From Aquila chrysaetos chrysaetos (taxonomy: Eukaryota; Chordata; Aves; Accipitriformes; Accipitridae): a DNA stretch of 64,000 bases. The notes beneath the pieces were generated by a model, which saw only the letters and a program-made list of their open reading frames with translations, did no database searches and had not been told where the DNA came from. Below, piece after piece: positions 43,501-56,150 of the stretch. The position numbers were made by a program, and so were the translations under genes. Location of the stretch: assembly GCF_900496995.4 (NCBI RefSeq), contig NC_044029.1:13206001-13270000 (forward strand), given 5' to 3'. The stretch's first letter is position 1; each line of letters starts with the position of its first letter.

Positions 43501-46500
43501 TGAATATATGTGCTCTGACTATTTGTACATATGAGCTGAACTTTTTGCACTCGTTCTTCTGGTGATCTATTCAACTTTACACCACCACAAAATATGGACA
43601 CGAAAGTTTACTATTGCATCAAACAGCACATCAAAGCACAGCCGCATGTGACAGCACAGGAGTGTCTGTATTTTCTGGGAACTGAACAGATTTTTTTATT
43701 TCAAAAATGATTCCTAGAACAGCTTCATTACCCCAGACCTAAGCAAATGTGGATGTTAAAGTCAGTATCTTAAGTAGTATATATCAATGTACAAGAAAAT
43801 TGCTGCCAGGCAGCTGGGAACATTAATAGTGATGGAAAACATTTTGGCTGGATTTTCCTAATGCCTCTACTAGAAAACTTACACAAAATATTGCTACTAC
43901 TTTGCTATTATTATATCAAGAGATTCCAGCTAAGATTGTATTTGTCTTTGTCGTGCAAAGGAATATACTTGAAAATAGTAAAAAAGATATCAAGTCCGTC
44001 CTTTTATGCCTCTTAAAGAGTCAAGCTCAGCGGAGAGAATCACAAAAGATTCAGGTTTTCCTGCCTTGTGGTGAAAGAGCTGAGGAAGCAAATTCACACG
44101 GCTTGTCTAATTGTTGTGAAACCCCATCTCAGATCAGAGATGGGATTAAGAACAACAGAATTCTCAATAAAAATGGTTGCCTGGGTTTGCCTCTGGTGAT
44201 CCTGGAATTTGAAAAATCATCTCTGCTGAGATGATTGTGCTCAAAGGGCATATTAATGCAACCTGCATCATTATGCACAGCTTCTTGTTTGCTTTATTAT
44301 CTTCCAAGAACCTTTTATTTGAGAACAAATCTAAAGTTTGTTCGCCATCACTGAATAAGACATACAGCTACAGAAGTAGATGTGAACATAAGGGAAGGAA
44401 GAATAGCTTTCAAGTGGAGATGAGTGAAACATCCTTCAAACTGAAAGAGGGGAAAAAGAAATAGCATTTGGGACACAATCTGGGACACCAGCGGGATGCC
44501 CTGTTACTACAAAGAGATATTCAATCAAGTTAAAATACTTTATTTATAATTAGCATAGCTTTTAAGTTAATTTTCATTTGTGGAAATGTTACCCTATGGT
44601 TGCTGTTGTACCTGGTTAAGCGAGAGGTGAGATCTTTGTTAATAGGGTTTAGAAGCAGTGAACTGCTCGTGTTTTGTTGGAGCACTACATTGATTGCACT
44701 GGGCTATGCCTCACTTGGCCAGCCCAATATATGAAAAAAGCTGAGCTATACTAGCTAGCACTAGAAAGCCTATTGGTCTTAATAAAAGCTGTCAGCCTTT
44801 ATACTTCAAAATATAATTTGGCTGATCTCTGGAGGCTTGGAGACTTTTTCCACTTCTAAGTTTCAATTGGACAATAGGCCAGGTAGATCCTGGTTGTCTC
44901 AGGTGGCCTGTGGGTGACTGCGGCAGAGCTCCCGGGACGCTTCCACCGTCTCGCCCACACCAGGGCTCTGACTGAGAGCTGCTGTGGCCGCCTGGCTCGC
45001 CTACCCAGGTTTTCTCTGTGCTAGCACGAGCGAGGCTGAGGCGTGCTTGGATCTCGCCATGGAGTGGCGGGGTGAGGTGCCACCTTCTCCATTTAGACGT
45101 AACCTGTGAAATTCGTACAAATCTGAAAGCTTTGAGACATGAGGAAAGGAGTGTTTAGCTTCATGCATGGCAGATAAACCTCCCCTGTTGGTTTCTGGTC
45201 AGTTTGTTTCCACTGCACATAGACCACTCCCCAGCTCATATTTTCTTCTTTAATTTCCTTATTGAAGATGTGTATATTGGAGCCTGATATGCGAGGGAGA
45301 GCTCTGCTGCACCAGAGACACCATAAATATCTCACATCAGAGGTAAAGCATATTGCTGCTGCGGCTCATAATGTTAATACTGAGTGCTAATGTCCTGCCC
45401 TTTATCTTAATTAGTGTTGCTTTCAATTAGAAGTAAGCCATTCACTTTGGAATAAAAGAACTGACCCACACCTCTTCCCCAAATTTGAATTATCCCCACA
45501 ATTAAGTGCTAAGTATCTGTCTTGACACTTACAGGACCTTTATCACCATCATATCTGAGTGGCTGGCAGTGAACTGCAGCATTCATTCACCCACCCATTC
45601 CATAAATTTTTCATTTCAGATACTAAAGATGTCTTCTGTGATGCATTTCAGGACAGCATTTTATGTGCTTTACAAAGGACTGAAAAATTTCTCTTACAAC
45701 CTGTCGTCCTTTGTACTCATTCTCGGGTCTTTTAACAAGTTTCAGAAATTGATAATTTTGTGATACTGGGTTCTAAGCAACTTATTTACATCCCCTTAGA
45801 CTACCCATGATTCATAACTTTAGTACAGATCCTGCTTGTATTTGGAGAGGAAGGGTCACAGTCACTGGAGAACAAAAAGGAACAGATATCTGGAAACAAG
45901 GTCTTCTATTTTATGTGTGTAATGCAACATACAATATGCGTTTGTTTTTCCGTATGTGCATGTCAAACGTATTGAGACAGCAACTAGACTATTTGGCTTT
46001 GAACATTTTATCTAAAAAGGCCTTTAATTTGAACCTGAATTTCTCTGTCTGCTCCAGTTCTGATATTAGCATGTTGACTCTGTAATATGAAGGCTTTTGG
46101 TCTTTAATGTTCTCTATCCCATCTGTTTGCACGATACTGTTTTCGGAGCCCCTCAACAATATAGTGGCAAATCTTTTAAATACGTTCTTTATGCAACAAC
46201 AGCTTCCTAAAATGTAAAAAGTCTGTAGTGATCTGGCGTAACTGTCCAGTTAGGCTGAGATAATGAGCTTCTGAGGCCCTCGGGTATCTTTCTGGTGAGT
46301 TTAGTAACCATAAGCACTTCTCCCTGGGAATTAAGTTTTGCTTGTGCTTCCTGATAGCAAGAACCAGAGTGCTGAAACAGTGTCTCACGTCATATGGTTA
46401 CAGAGGATGCAGACTGTAGGATTTTATTCAAATATCTGAACAGCTGGATAATTATGGGAATTGTAGGGCACTGTGAATTCACAAAGTGGATTACCTGGAT

Positions 46501-49500
46501 CTTAATCAACTCTTTCTAATGGATATGCAACAGGGAAGAATGCAGGTCATCTATTCAACAACACGGTTGACAACTCTATCAGCAACCCCTGAGAGTCGTT
46601 TCAGGGGTTCAGATGTTTGGGAACAGCCAGAGCAGTGATGACAGGGGCACCAGTATGGGATTGTGAGCAGTACATCCCAATTGGTTTGACTTCATTCTAC
46701 AGCTTTGTGTTTCTAGATGACCCGACGAGTAAGAAACCTTTGGAAATGTTGTTTGCCTTTCCTTTGGCAAAGGGTAGAGAACTGTCAGTAAAGGAAAGTG
46801 ACACAAATGAGCCACGTTTGCACATGGCCATGCCAGAATCCAAAAGAAGGATGCTTTCCGAGATCAGAAAGCATGCTTTATGGTTATTAACATCTTTTGA
46901 ACAATTGAAGGCAAAAGGGTTGGCTGTACAAGGATGGTGTGAATAGGTGTAATTTTCACAGTTCCAGGCAACACGCCTTCAGTCTGACATGGCAGGCTGA
47001 GTTTTGTTTGTCATACGTTTCATGAATGTATGAGGGGTCTTTACCTACAGAGATTAGCTTACATATACAGAAGGGTGTGTGGGAATTGTGAAAATGATTC
47101 TGTACAGTAATTCCCTTGTTATGCTATATGATGTATAATAAAACACATAGTAAGAACTCTAACGTGCTTTTATTTGAAGGTAACAAAGGAATATATGAAA
47201 AAAGTAAAACTGCATACTTACAGCTGTTATTTTATGCTTCTTGAAATGATCTCTACTTCTCAAGAAAACAGGTATTTTTTACCATGTTAATCACAGATTT
47301 CTTTGTAAGGTCTGTATGAATTACAATATTAGTGATTTTAAATTTTCTTTTAATAATGTGACATTCGTTTGTATGATACCAGGCCAGACTGATGTTATAG
47401 AGAATCTCAGAGTTATGTTATAGGCTCTTTATGCCTGCAGTCATTTTTCTTTTTGTAGATAATAACAAAAACTAAGTGGACGAAGTTGCAGAACAACAGA
47501 AAGAGTATAACAGTTTCAAAACACTTTGAATTTGGCAAGTAAGAACAGAGAAAACAACAAAGTGTGCCAAAAAAGTGTTCACAACAAGCTGAGTGAGCAA
47601 AATGCTTCCTTTACTGCAGCTGTTCCACTTACTTCTGGGACAAGAGGGCAAAGCAAGTCCAAATTGATCTAACAGAAAATCTTCTGGTTCAGTAAAAGCC
47701 TTTGGTGAAAGACAGTCTGTGCGTTCACAAGCTGTTGTATTATACCGTACTGTACTGTTCACAGTTGAAAACTATCCAGTACTGATATGGACCTGGCAGC
47801 CTCATCCTGAAACTCTTTCTGCCAACAAGATGTCTTTGGAAGGCTGAAACAAATGAGAAACTAAATTCTTCACAGCTTGCCGAGATAAGAGGTTCCCGGG
47901 AATTGCTGAGTGTTAGATTGCTGCCCTAAACCCCTCAATTTCATGCTCTCTTTTTCTGTACTGCCTATTTGTTCCAACTGGCTCCCTACTGTGGACTCTA
48001 CTCCATCCTGCTGGGTTAAATGTGATGGACAGTCTATATGAAAACCAATCAGTTATTTTGACAGGAGACTCAGAGAAGGTCAAGGCCACCTCTTTTCAAA
48101 AACCTGTCTGGTGAGCCTTCAGCTGTCACAGATGAAATGTCTGAGGCTCTTCTTTTGACTGGGCTGTGTTTTCATTTTGTCCCAAACACTCAGGAATCCA
48201 GCTAGAGAAGCCATTCCAGGGCATTCATCATAATATTTATTTGATTGCCAGTGTCCAAATTTAGAAGAGGGAAATTGTAACTCAAGTATGCTGACTGTAT
48301 AGTGTGCTGCAACACCTAACATATGAAGGAAGACAATTCAATTTGATGTTCATGTGAAGGACTTTCTCATTCAGTGGTAAAGCTTTGCTGGCATATAAAT
48401 GTGCTGTTGTGAAACACTGCTTCTGGAGCTTATATAATCTATGGCTGATACACAGTTAAAGGATTATGGTGGAGGTCAGTCTTGCAGGACATTTAACATG
48501 TTCTTTTTCATTTAAAAACAGGCCACAATGAGGCTTGGAAGTTGAAAGGTAATTTCATTAAAGCCAGGTTTATGTTTAAAATGCAAAGAGATTTACTTAC
48601 TTTATTTAGAGAATATATTTTTCACCTTCTCCAAAATGTAAGGAAAAAAATTTGGTTTAGAGTCCATAACAATATGTCCCAATCTCACAAGCACATCAAC
48701 ACTTTTTTCAAGCTTTATTAGTTCTAAAGGATTCATGTTCTGATCTAGGTGTTTAATTTAACAAAGAAGTTATTTAATAACATTTAATTACAACTACCCT
48801 TGTTTCTTGAGGTTTCCAATTCATCATTGCATTGTCCAGGAAGAGGCACAACCCACATTATGCTTGCAGAGAAAGAGAAGGAGAAATAATTTCCAATTCT
48901 GTATTCTATAGAGATTTTAACAACTGTCATATCCTTTACCTCTGATGAATTCTGATATTTCAAGATTTCTGAGAAACTATTAATTCAGTTCAGTCTTGTG
49001 ACCTAAGGTTACATGAGGAAATACAAGGAAGATCTAGTTTGGTAGTTTTCTAGCATTTCAGGTGGTGGAGAGTTTCCAGAAGAGTTCAAATGCTTACAGC
49101 TCTCAAATTATTTTCGGTGTTGATATATCCATGTAGAGCATGTGGAAAAATTGACCGAAGTTACTTCTGGTGACTTGGTCTAAATTGTGCCAGAGAAAAT
49201 TGAACAAAAGCTACTTCAACATCAGATTTCAATGGTAGGATGGAACAGACCTACTCTTGCCGTATTAAAATGGTGCATATATTTTACTAGAGTTTTGTTG
49301 ATCTTTTTCTTTTGAAGGACATGTGCTGGCGGCTATACATGATAATTTGAAATAGTCAGAGTTGGTATGTGAAGAATGATGCATTTATTCAATGTTCTGT
49401 TGAAGCACCCTGAGAAATGCTCGGTCAGCATGGTTTGTCACCACGGCTAGTAACTGGGAATGAACCTAATTTTGTAGTTCATAAATTCAACATTCTTAAT

Positions 49501-52500
49501 ACAATATTAATTGTGATCATTATTATCGGATCAGTATTGAACCATATAGGCAACAATTCTTTATCAAGAAGTTCAAAAAATGAAACTAGGAAAATTATCT
49601 AATCTTAACTCCCTAATTTCATTTTGTCTTATTGAAACATACATCATTCAAAGAACTTCCAGACTTTTCTCATTTAGTGAAACCATTAAAGAATGACACA
49701 CGTAATGCAACGGCAGCACATACAGGAAGAATGATAGTGGGTATCAACCCACTAGTTTAATTAGGAAAATCACATCTAACTTACAACTTTGTTGTAGGGC
49801 TAATTGAGTTTTGCCTAGCTAATACCTGTGTAAAAGAGAGGCCGCAGGGTATGGTTGCTTTTGGCGGTGTTCAGGGGCAGACACATGAATCAAGGGATGA
49901 GAGCAGCTAAAATACATTTGTTTGCCTGAGGAGCGTCTTTCAGAACAGTATGGCTCTAGAGGATTTTGTGGGAACAACATTAGGTCATAGTAGCTGGCCA
50001 CAAGACAAATCTGTACAGATGGAAGGTAAAGAAGAACTATCCTCCATCCAGACTGACCTAGCTCAGAGCCAGGGCTGGACTGAGTTACCTAAACAGAGGG
50101 CTCTGGTGCCAACCAAGCCCCCTTAGGTGTTCTGCCTGGCCTGGAGCACCCGTAGGTGCCTGGTCATACCTGCCAGCCCTGTGCGTGTGCCCCAGAAGCC
50201 CTGGGGCACCACGGGTTGTCCAGGTGCTTATGTGTGGAATTGAGCCCCGAAGACTAGTCGGTCCCGCAAGCTGTTTTTGTCAAGACGTTTGTATCAGTTC
50301 TAACTTTTAAAAATCTTTTGTGTGCCATTCATTAGGTGTTTGTATTTGATTTTCAGAGAAAAACAAAGTGCAACTTTTTATTTGCTTCTGTGCCTAAAGC
50401 CCCTGTAATCTTTCTTCAAACGTCATTTTCCTCTCATGTCTCATAGTTAAAATGGGTTACCAATGGTAATACACTATTCCAGATGAGCATGAACCTTTGT
50501 GTTGGGCAGTAACATGTTCCTGTTCAAATTTATTTCGATTGTAGCTTCCTCTTCTTAAGCCAAGGGAAATGAGACCTTTGGGTTTGATTTAGTGAAGCCA
50601 AAATATAAAGGAAAGACAGAGAGGCAGTCTTCAGGACATTTCTGACCTGTTTTCCTATTTCTCAGAAAGAAGAGGAGAAGCTGCCTTATTTCAAGCCTAA
50701 CTTCTGTACACACACACAGGTACTCTATGAGAGAAGATGAAACCTATTTTGAATAAACACCTGAACTGAAACGCAATTTTGCTGAGGCTTCCCCATCACT
50801 AATCCTGAGAGAATTATCAAGCAATGTTGCTGGCTCTGAGTTATCCACACACATAGAACATATAATATTTATCATGTTAAATAATGCTTGGGCTGTTTGC
50901 AAACAATTAGCAAAATTAATACAAGTACCCATTTACAATCTGTTATTTTTTTTTTATTTATGGTGCTGCTTAATAGCCAAAGTCTTTCCTCAGTTATGCA
51001 CATGCAATTCCTGTTGAAAGCAACAGGAATGATTTGAATATCCTGGAGCAAAATTGAATCCTAAGTGTTTAATTTATGTTTTAATGTCTTTTTTTACAAC
51101 AGTATTAATTAACGGTACAAATACTATTGAATGCAAAAGGACTTCATGGAAGCACTGTGTTGATTACAACCTGAATTTATCCATTTACTGATTAAATACC
51201 CATCCATGTCTTTAAATGGTGCTTCTGATAATTTTTCTTGGCTTGAGAGACTGCTGGTAGTTTCTAGACTGCTAGCAAGTGAAGAGATTGTTGAAAACCA
51301 GACTTTGTCTCAGAGGGGAAATTCTGACATTTCTGAACTTATTTTCATTCTCAACTGGAACAAAGATAACAATAAAAATGTATGAGGAAAGGAAACTTTA
51401 AAGTAATTCATACAGAAATATGTACGTACAATTTCATTTCAGATAAAACTAGTTTCAGTGATGTGGAATGTTGCAATAAATATCCTATAGATGTGTGTAT
51501 GTGTACTGTGATATAATGCTCATATTCAAATGTATATTGTTAAAACTGAAATGAAATTAAACAAAACAAGAAAATAATTATGAAACATTATTACTTGATT
51601 GGAACAAAATTATTCTCGCTTTTCTGAAAGAAACTCAGAAAGCTGAAATAATTATTCCATCATTTCCTTGTGGAAAACTTCTTCATCATGAAATGGAAGT
51701 CATGAAAAAATCCTCATTAAGTTTCTGACCTGCTCAGACACAAAGGTGAGGTGCATCCCTTAGACCATAATGTTCTGACTGCTTCACCAGGCAGGACCAC
51801 ACAGGACGTTAGTCCCTTTCCACAACGGGCCTTTCCTTAAATGCATCCCATGAATCCCTTCTCACATTGGTTTTACTAATAGATGTATCTCATTCTATCC
51901 ATCAAAAGCTAGCCTTTTTTTGTTTAAATTTCTTTCTTTTGACAAGGTTTGTGGGTGAGCAGACAATAATTAATACTATGGTAATTTTTAAGATTTCAAA
52001 TAGGTTTTGCTCTGCGTTGCAGTGAAAGGAAAGCCTTCTTGAATGCTTTTAGAAACCGTAACTGTGTTAAGAAGGCCACCTCTGTTAGAATATTCAGCCT
52101 TAAAGAAGGATCTGTGGCTTGGTGGTCTGAGATGGTCTGGGTTCCATGGTTAGACATTACTATCTGTAATACTATAAAGCAAGGAAAGTTTTTTCTCAGA
52201 GGCCAGGAAACATACAGAGAAAATGAAGCATGGCAAAAATCAACCTGGGTTAGAACTTTCAAGGATATTGAACAAATAACAAAAGAAAGGAAGAGAGATG
52301 ACATGGGACAGCAGCATGGTATGATGGATAGCGATTAAAATGCAGCTACGGGTTGAAGCTAAATACATACCGTATCTTGGTTTGCAGTTGTCAAGCACTT
52401 GGAGGACTGATGAGAAGGAATTTGTGGAAATGCAAATGGCTATGCAGTCAAAATGGGAGAAGAAATGAAAGGGGCTTTAATGCTCAATATGTCCATAATT

Positions 52501-52589
52501 TAGAAAACAAATGGCACATGAAACCACAGGCATGATAGCTATGCCCAGTCAAATCAAGGGTATCATCATTTAACTTGAAAATAAGCCAA
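43501..52589. other. Gene-free unique DNA
   Basis: No gene recognised. The block 44900-45080 is CpG-enriched and unexplained. 45230-45430 has the clean AT-rich texture of a conserved noncoding element, with CTTAATTAGTG and CATAAATATCTC words. 49820-50270 is GC-richer, with repeated AGGTGCC or AGGTGTT words, and may be an unidentified repeat. A 110-codon plus-strand frame at 43902-44234 and a 109-codon one at 46617-46946 show no known motifs. The remainder is AT-rich single-copy sequence. Confidence 0.5.
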
Positions 52590-52830
52590 AGAATAATGTT
52601 TCAGAAAAATGCAGGGGAACAAGAGGGCCATAGATGAATTTAATGTAGAAATTAAGAAAAGTTTTCTCTTCATTAGGGAAGTGGGGATTTGGGATGCTCT
52701 TTCAATTGACAGGAAATTTGCCTTGTTTTAAGATGAGTTTACTAAGATGTTCCTCTGACATAGTTGACTAAGATGGCAGGGGAATAATCCTGATGACCTA
52801 GGAAGTCTGTAGCAGTTCTACTATGCACAC
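52590..52830 (+). mobile_element. Ancient CR1 LINE 3'-end fragment
   Basis: The sequence follows the 3' end of an old amniote CR1 in sense orientation. GGGCCATAGATGAATTTAAT and GTAGAAATTAAGAAAAG come first, then CATTAGGGAAGTGGGGATTT, TTTTAAGATGAGTTTACTAA and finally GGGGAATAATCCTGATGACC with TAGGAAGTC. The terminal hairpin and short repeat are worn away. The level of decay matches the copies at 27740 and 43355. Confidence 0.65.
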
Positions 52831-55789
52831 TTACCTGTTTCTTTTCCCAAAAGATTTCCAACATCCACTAACTGTTTATTTTTTTCTGTATGCCATTGCT
52901 ACACTAGTTTTCATGCTAACAGCCTCTTTAGGTATAAGCTCTTCCATTAAGCAATTAGAGTCCCATAATCTTTCCTTGTAAGTCATTCCAAATATTGCAT
53001 AATTTTCACTGTATGACTTTGAAGATTTTCTGCAGAGCACATTCTGAAGTTCAAACATAAGCCCACTTATGCCTTTTAATAACTTATACATTCAGAATTC
53101 TTTGAGTTCAGTTTCTGGGGTCAGCATTATCAAGATGCTCAAGTGAACATATTTCACACCAAATAGCTCCTTGTAAATTTTGAGCCATATTGCTCTTAGA
53201 TGGATGCTCTGATTCTTGATGTGGGAAACCTTTACAGTTATTAGTGCAGTGCTTCCAATCTGTCCCTGGGGAGGGGGGGGATTCATTTCACTTAACTTTT
53301 TATAGCCACTGAAAGGAACCGGTGGTTAGGGTGTGATTCATCTCATCTCTTTTAGGCATGGATTTTAGTGGGGACAGATGCCCTAGGTTTCCTGTTTGCT
53401 GCAAAGTGACAATAGAGGGAACCCCAGGTGACCAGCACAGAGGAAGGTGTTTCCCTTTTGATCCAGTCAATCCTACCACAATTATTTACCCATCTTATTT
53501 TGGTCTTATCCCGACAGAGCATGCTCTATTTTCCTACGAACTTCAAAAGCCTTGAAAAACCAGTGATAAGCCATCTGCTCAGCTGGCCAATGCACTACAG
53601 GTGTAGCTTGATAAGAGCTGTGATATACCTGTCCCTGCTGCGTATGGCTCACTGCGTGCTCAGGAAAAGCAGGGGGACCTTTAAAACATGCTTCATCTGG
53701 CCTATTTTAGATATCTGGCTTAGGATGGGATGAAAGCTGCCCTAAAAAGAGTCTGATTCTCTCCTTTCGCTATAAAAGGAGCCTGTAGTGGTTAGATCAG
53801 AAGCAGAGGGCTTAAGCTGCAGATCTAACCCCTACTCCACTGGCTATTAGAGTCCAAGCTTTACTAGAGTCAGGTGGCAGCAGAACATGTGTTTTGAAGA
53901 ATAACGTGCTAGGTATGAGCCTGTTCCTTTTTGTGTGCCTGGTCTTCACAGTGGTAGAGACTGGAGGAACTTTGGGTTGAAATGGGGAATTAGAGTGATA
54001 AGCTCCAGTAATTGTGAAAAGTGCTTCAAATACGCTTTGTGTTGTTTGTTGTTATATTTTCTTGGGGAGGGGGGACAGTTACGGTTTTTCCTGCTTGAGG
54101 GAAGTTTGAAGAAGCATCTGCCCTCTCCCTGTATGTTTCGCTTCAGTGAGGCAGTTCAAGGCAGAGGAACTTGTAGTTCTTGCACTCAAGCTTGAGTCTT
54201 CTGACTGCAGGCAACAACAGGACTCCTCTTAGGGATGCTGGGGAAGTGAAAACGTGAGCGCAGGAGCGATGTGAGTGACATTAAGCTCAGAGAAAGGGGA
54301 AACAAAATCTGATTACTCAGCCTCAGGAAGGGAACACATTTTAAGCTTACTTTGAATTTCATTGTTAATAAAACGTTGTTTCGATGCATCATTTTTCTGG
54401 GTTTGTGCCTTTCAACAGATTATGGACTGTTTGGATATGTAAATGTATTTGTGCTACGTAGGCATATGTAAGGTTATACTTCTTGACAAAATCTCTGTTA
54501 TTCACAGGTTAGAAATTATTAATTTATCACCTTACGTGCTGTTTTTAAGAGATGTTTCTGACTGGTATACAAAGCAGGGAAAAGATTTCAAAATTGTGTG
54601 AGTGCCAAAGCCTGGGGCCCTGCAATAGTGAGAAGTTTGCAGTTGTTGAAATGTTCCTTTTCTGCAATTGTAAAACAAAATACTCTATTTTGGCTTACAG
54701 AAAGAAATTATTTTCTTTGTATTGCTCACTAGAGCAACCAAGCAAAAACACCTTAGAGATATAAAAGTTGAAAAAAATGGCAAGGTATAATATTTTCATT
54801 GATCTTATTCAAATATTTTTTTCATGGTTTTGAGCTGTTAATGTCTCATCCAATATTTCATCATTTTTCTGAGAAGGTGGTGGTTTTTTTTTTCCTCTCT
54901 ACTTTTGGGAAATAAGTTTCTTCAGGTTTTACCTTTCAGGAGGTGCTTATCTCCCACAACAGAGAAAAAGCTGGCTGGGAACAGATTTCAGACAGACAAG
55001 GGGGCAATAGAGAGCTGTAGCCTCCTTCTCTCTGCATTAATGCTGCGAATGGATTATGTGCACAGATGGACCTGCACATCCCATTTCCATCCCCATATTC
55101 ATTTGGCACTTGGATCCAGCACTGAAGCATATTTTATTCTCTGCAGAGTGTTGTCAGGTTTTATAAATAAGACTAGAGATCTAAGTTTAACAACTCAGAT
55201 TTGAGTTCACTGGTCAAGAAATACACAAAAAAGTACATGAGCCCACATCATCTGTTACCTCTCTCTTTACCTCCAGCTGCTTCCTGACTTACTGGCCTTA
55301 CGTGAGTATTTGATTGCTGAGCTATCTACCACTGGTTTTCAAACTTGGGGTCTGTGAGTGATAGCTAAGAAAACAAAACCCACTCTCAGTGGACTTAAAT
55401 TCCCTACTCAAAGTTTCCTGCACTCCTCGGGAAAAAATAAAAAGGGATCTTCAAACTAAAAAAAGATCTAAAAATCACTGATCTAGGTTCTAAGTGATAC
55501 CTTCTTGAGTGATGATATTTTTATTTAATCCTTAACATTCTAGCCTACAAAACAGATTAGCATCTTCATAATATTCAATCTTTCACCCACATATCACAGT
55601 GCCAGTTCCTCGGGTATTATCTAGAAGAGTAGTATTTGCCCAAGTCATTACCTCCAAGTAGGACTACTCATCCAGTAGCTCAGGAAGGAAAGAAATAGCA
55701 CGCGTTCCCTCTTCAGCTCTGTTCAGCACTGGGTCAAAGAAGCCTCTGTGATCTTTGACTGTATGCACCTTATGTTATAGCTGGGGAGC
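52831..55789. other. Gene-free unique DNA
   Basis: No gene recognised. A G8 run lies near 53272. Short frames on both strands (up to about 101 codons at 53428-53733) lack family features. The AATAAA at 54367-54372 is isolated. Otherwise ordinary AT-rich sequence. Confidence 0.55.
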
Positions 55790-56150
55790 AGCTCCACGGA
55801 GGAGGTCCCGGCAGCGCCGGTGGGCAGCGCCGAAGGGCAACGGTGCCCCAGGCTACGTCAGCGGGAGCGCGGCCAGCAGGTCAAGGAAAGCGATCATTGC
55901 CTGTGCTCAGCGACTCTTAGAGCACAGCTAGAGCACCGCGTCCAGGTTGGGGCTCCCCGGTCCGGGAAAGGCGCTGATCAACTGGAGCGAGGCCACCGCC
56001 GCGGCTGGGGATGGAGGTGTGCCCTGTGAGGACGGGCAGAGGGAGCGGGGCTGCTTCACCTGGACAGGGAACCCCTCTGGGGGGAGCACGCAGAAGCCCC
56101 CAGCCCCTCTGCAAACTGAAGTTTTCCATACAGGTCTGCAAGAAGACTCT
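55790..56150 (+). mobile_element. CpG-rich CR1 LINE fragment, plus strand
   Basis: The plus strand reads, in order, GGCTACGTCAGCGGGAGCGC, GGCCAGCAGGTCAAGG, GATCATTGCCTGTGCTCAGC, CCGCGTCCAGG, GGGCTCCCCGGTCCGGGAAA, GGCGCTGATCAACTGGAGCG and GTGCCCTGTGAGGACGGGCA, then GAGGGAGCGGGGCTGCTTCA. This is the order of the avian CR1 ORF2 C-terminal region in sense direction, with a short deletion between the LEWxR-like block (about 55980) and the CCxxGAGGA block (about 56020). Unusually, many CR1 positions normally decayed to TG or CA are still CpG. Open frames of 69-78 codons here are not intact ORF2. Confidence 0.75.
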
